From the NCBI RefSeq assembly GCF_021130785.1, contig NC_060213.1:113476501-113540500 (forward strand): 64,000 nt of DNA, given 5' to 3'. A model generated the notes under the pieces. The model had not been told where the DNA came from. It saw nothing but the letters and a program-made list of their open reading frames with translations, and did no database searches. The translations under genes and the position numbers were made by a program. Each line of letters begins with the position of its first letter. Positions within the stretch are counted from its first letter, which is position 1. Source of the DNA: Homalodisca vitripennis. Its lineage: Eukaryota; Arthropoda; Insecta; Hemiptera; Cicadellidae. Positions 61,219-64,000 of this stretch are shown here, piece after piece.

Positions 61219-61461
61219 GGACTGATCCCTTTATTGCAACTTCGTAGTTCGTTTCATGGACTAATCTCTTTCTTTGCCCTTAGACCGTGGACTGATCCCT
61301 TTCTTTGCCCTGAGCGTAATTATTTATTTATTTTTTTCTGGTGGACTGGTCCCGTTTATTGCACAAGAAATCATCATAAACTGTGTATTTGCTACCTAAG
61401 AATAAAGTGGCATTGATATCTCTAATTTGAAAAAACATGGACTTATCCCCTTTTTTCCCTC
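61219..61461. promoter_or_regulatory. Right subterminal cluster of five terminal-motif copies
   Basis: GGACT-ATCCCTTT-TTGCCC-like text occurs at 61219-61237, 61258-61280, 61289-61310, 61343-61361 and, as part of the terminal repeat, at 61439-61461. All lie in the same orientation. Multiple motif copies inside an end are typical of transposase binding arrays; the function here is inferred. Confidence 0.6.
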
Positions 61462-61470
61462 GACCCCTTC

Positions 61471-61474
61471 AGAT
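61471..61474. repeat. Right 4-bp target-site duplication (AGAT)
   Basis: It matches 58584-58587 exactly and directly follows the CCCCTTC end of the element. Confidence 0.75.
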
Positions 61475-62784
61475 CATAAAAGTTTGTAAATTCAGAAGCT
61501 ACAATTATTCAGAGAGCCAAAATTAGGGACCATAGTCATTTATTAATGATTAATTACAAATTAATGTAAATATATAGTTATTATCCATAGTTAATGTTTC
61601 AGAGTAAAAATAAAATAAAATAAAAGAAGCAAATTAATTAATTATTAACTTAAAATGTAAAAGACTGTTGAAATAAAAACTAACATACGGTAATGATTCT
61701 ATTCCTTACTATAATGCCATTTATAACCCCCTAATTTCCATTTAATTTTCTCAGTTGTTTAATTTTTTTAAATAACTATTTATTTTTGTCAAGCATTATT
61801 TTAATTCATTCGTAGAAAGAACATGGTATTTTTCTAATATATTTCCTTCAGTAGTCTTATTTTTTTAGCGAGTTTGACCCCTCAAATTAGAGATCAATAT
61901 GAAATAACATAAATTGTTGCTAATCTAGTATTTCTCTATTTTTGTGGTTTTATTACTTTGTACTAAGATATGAAGCAACCAAGAGCTGCTAATTTTCGAG
62001 CGAAACCAATTTTTTAAGAGCCAATATGAGCTAGCCAATTGTTTGCCAATAGTATGATAGAATGTAATTGTATATTTAACATTAATGCTGAATTACAACA
62101 AAGGAGATTTTATAATGTAGTAGTGATACCATTTTGTGGCCAAAATAAGCAACAGTCTTGCGTAATGGTGAAATTCTCAATCTGATTTGAAGTCATTTGT
62201 TAAAGAGGTTAATATAACCTCTTAATTTTATTTTTATTGAGTCAGGATTAAACATTGATTTTCACGTAGGTAGATATAATTTGTGTTATATTGCTTTGAC
62301 AGCTGTCATCTTGGAATCATTTGCTTAAAGTCTGTTATAGACGATGGATGATTTTAAACGATAATGGTGATTATCACATTTGTTGTCATCATATGTAGAA
62401 AAAAATGGATCACTGAGTATCAGCAATTTGCAATCTATTCTCTTTTTGCAGGTCTTAAAAATTCTAATACATAAGGTTAAAGACAAATAAAACTTGAAAA
62501 TAGAAAGGCTTGTTGCCTGCCTTTTCTCTTTTCTGATGACGCCCAGTGATATCACAGGAAATGCCGATGTGGTTATCTCCCCAGTCTACCACCTGTTGTG
62601 TGCAATATGTGTAGTGCTCTTGGTTTTGTAGAAAAATCTTGAGTCATGTTTATGCCCCATTTTCTGACATACAACATATTATGTTAACTTTAGTCAAGTC
62701 TGTGGCAAGTTCACCGATACTCTTTTTGTTGTAGGCCTAATATTTTGGCATCCTTAAACTGTTTTATTCAATTTGTATTTCGAT
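61475..62784. other. Non-coding stretch
   Basis: Nothing supported. Confidence 0.5.
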
Positions 62785-62890
62785 ATCCGAGAAATAGGTT
62801 GAATTTCAATCCAAAAATGTATTGTTTTATTTTTTAACATTAACATGGTAAATGTCCTAAAGTCTGTAATTATTTCATGTCTTGGTCACG
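62785..62890 (+). repeat. Decayed PLE 3' end
   Basis: It reads CCGAGAAATAGGTTGAATTTCAATCC, then AAAAATG-TTGTT, then AACATGGTAAATGTCC. This is the hairpin-plus-tail layout of PLE copy 1 (CCTGACAAAGAGGATAGATTCCAATCC, GAAACG, GATGGCAAATGTCC). The GAAA box has been lost. Confidence 0.6.
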
Positions 62891-63307
62891 ATTAAAACTT
62901 GTGCTTAAAACGCAATAACCTAGTAAATGCTTGCATAATTCAAGAAATTTAATTATGGCCTCAAACGCTTATATGTGCAAAGACTGTGGCCCGGGGTTTA
63001 TTGGAAATTCCACAAAAAACAGGAAATAACCGCTCAAAGCGACGTTGTAATACCGATGAGACAGAATGACCTTAGGGTTACCGGCTGTTGAATTATTAAT
63101 GGCGATGGTAGAGGGGTGTCTTACTAATTAGCATATATTAAAGTCCTGTGTCTATTAATATCATAGTCATGTTTATAATCTTATGAATAATCAAACTAAT
63201 TAATTGCATACTCACATTTACAATATCTTATTTATTGAATATTTTTACCTAATAATCATTCTTATTGCAGAATGCACTGAGTGATTTTTAAAATATAACC
63301 TACCTAG

Positions 63308-63308
<1 letters not shown>
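62891..63308. other. Non-coding stretch
   Basis: A possible fragment of repeat R3 lies near 63085 (GGCTGTTGAATTATTAATGG). Otherwise I see nothing. Confidence 0.4.

Positions 63309-63357
<49 letters not shown>
63309..63357. repeat. (TA)n microsatellite
   Basis: A pure TA run of about 49 bases. Confidence 0.97.
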
Positions 63358-63366
<9 letters not shown>

Positions 63367-63698
63367 CACAGATTGCTTGTTTTCTTTTATTGTCTTTTTT
63401 TAAATTATACTTCCATTGTTATTTAGTCTGACATAGCTCGTATCTTGTTCATTGTATGTTATTTATGAAGTTTATTTGTGTAAAATTTTTTCGACCAATC
63501 ACTTGATTATTTTCTGATAACAAAGCATTATACTGATGAATATCGTCTCTAAAAGTCTTACTAAAACTTATAAATTAAATTAAAGAGGTTGTAGTACGCC
63601 ACACCACATCTCGCTTAACAAGCTTTACTGACTTTGTTTCGTACATTTAAAGTATACTCTATATTTCATTCAGGTATCATGAGTTACTGTGTTACACG

Positions 63699-64000
63699 TA
63701 ACAATGCCACACGCTAGTACTCAGTTTGTTTATGAGTTCATTAACTTTGAAATTATCTTTGACGTTATTGGTGCCCATAAGCCTAATGTAGAAATGAACA
63801 GTAACACATGCCTACATCCATGGAATGACATGTATCACCTCAAAAATTGGTATTTAAAATATGAAAATGAGTCAAAAATGAATTATTTAGCTCCTCCAGT
63901 AATTTATCTAGTTTCTGAAATAAATAAATAATACAGAGTTAATATTTAAGTTTATGAAACTGCTCCTTTAATTACTGCTTGTGCCTTATATACAAAATAC
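63699..64000. repeat. Direct repeat copy B (pair of 1-302)
   Basis: It matches the first 302 bases of the window with one change at 63880. In this copy the open frame can start ten bases upstream of the shared part (63689, MLHVTMPHAS) and ends at 63931. The homology still holds at the window edge, so its true length is unknown. The left limit cannot be tested because copy A starts at base 1. Confidence 0.9.

Larger units (their letters stand above)
58588..61470 (-). mobile_element. Sola-like DNA transposon, near full length
   Basis: The left terminus is GAAGGGGTCGGGGGAAGAAA and continues to GATAAGTCC. The inverted right terminus is GAAGGGGTCGAGGGAAAAAA and continues to GATAAGTCC. The pair is about 32 bp with three substitutions and a one-base gap. 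A perfect 4-bp AGAT duplication flanks the 2,883-bp element. It encodes one transposase on the minus strand. Short duplications of 4 bp together with three acidic catalytic positions are the hallmarks of the Sola superfamily. The assignment is inferred from these traits, not from a database match. The gene is disabled by three frameshifts and a stop, but both ends look complete, so the copy could be moved by an active relative. Confidence 0.75.

Overview
The window looks like A+T-rich, gene-poor nuclear DNA of an animal, most likely an insect. No gene shows host-type exon structure, there are no bacterial-style operons or ribosome-binding sites, and long stretches have no coding signal. Every protein remnant I could recognise belongs to a transposable element. 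The mix of Penelope-like elements, LINE reverse transcriptase remains, Tc1/mariner, a Merlin-like element, a probable piggyBac-like element and a Sola-like element, plus satellites, fits an arthropod (a hemipteran is possible). I cannot fix the species.

Layout. 1-302 is an almost perfect direct repeat of 63699-64000 (one mismatch). 0.9-4.3 kb holds two 5'-truncated Penelope-like retroelements (PLEs): a decayed copy with a reverse transcriptase piece, and a younger copy with an open GIY-YIG endonuclease and a 22-bp target-site duplication. Their shared 3' tail recurs as solo fragments near 8.8, 32.6, 40.6, 58.3 and 62.8 kb. Simple and minisatellite repeats lie at 5.7 and 7.2 kb. A TTAA-flanked, probable piggyBac-type element covers 12.1-13.6 kb. 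LINE remains lie at 14.0-14.9 kb (+) and 37.4-37.9 kb (-). A mariner-type transposase relic is at 19.1-19.6 kb (-). A 107-bp satellite array of seven units is at 21.0-21.8 kb, with one diverged monomer at 9.6 kb. A Merlin-like element with an N-terminal transposase stub is at 26.6-27.2 kb. A very decayed tandem array of about 70 bp is at 29.2-29.6 kb. 30-57 kb is mostly featureless, with scattered copies of several low-copy repeat families.

The best-defined element is at 58,588-61,470. It is a DNA transposon with about 32-bp terminal inverted repeats, a 4-bp AGAT duplication, and a transposase gene with a D/D/D acidic pattern and one predicted GT-AG intron. Three frameshifts and one stop disable the gene. 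Copies of the terminal motif are clustered inside both ends. Its features match the Sola class best.

No working gene set or defence-type system was found. The points most worth checking are the Sola-like element with its motif clusters, the hammerhead-like hairpin with paired base changes in the PLE tails, and the 63.7-kb-spaced direct repeat.
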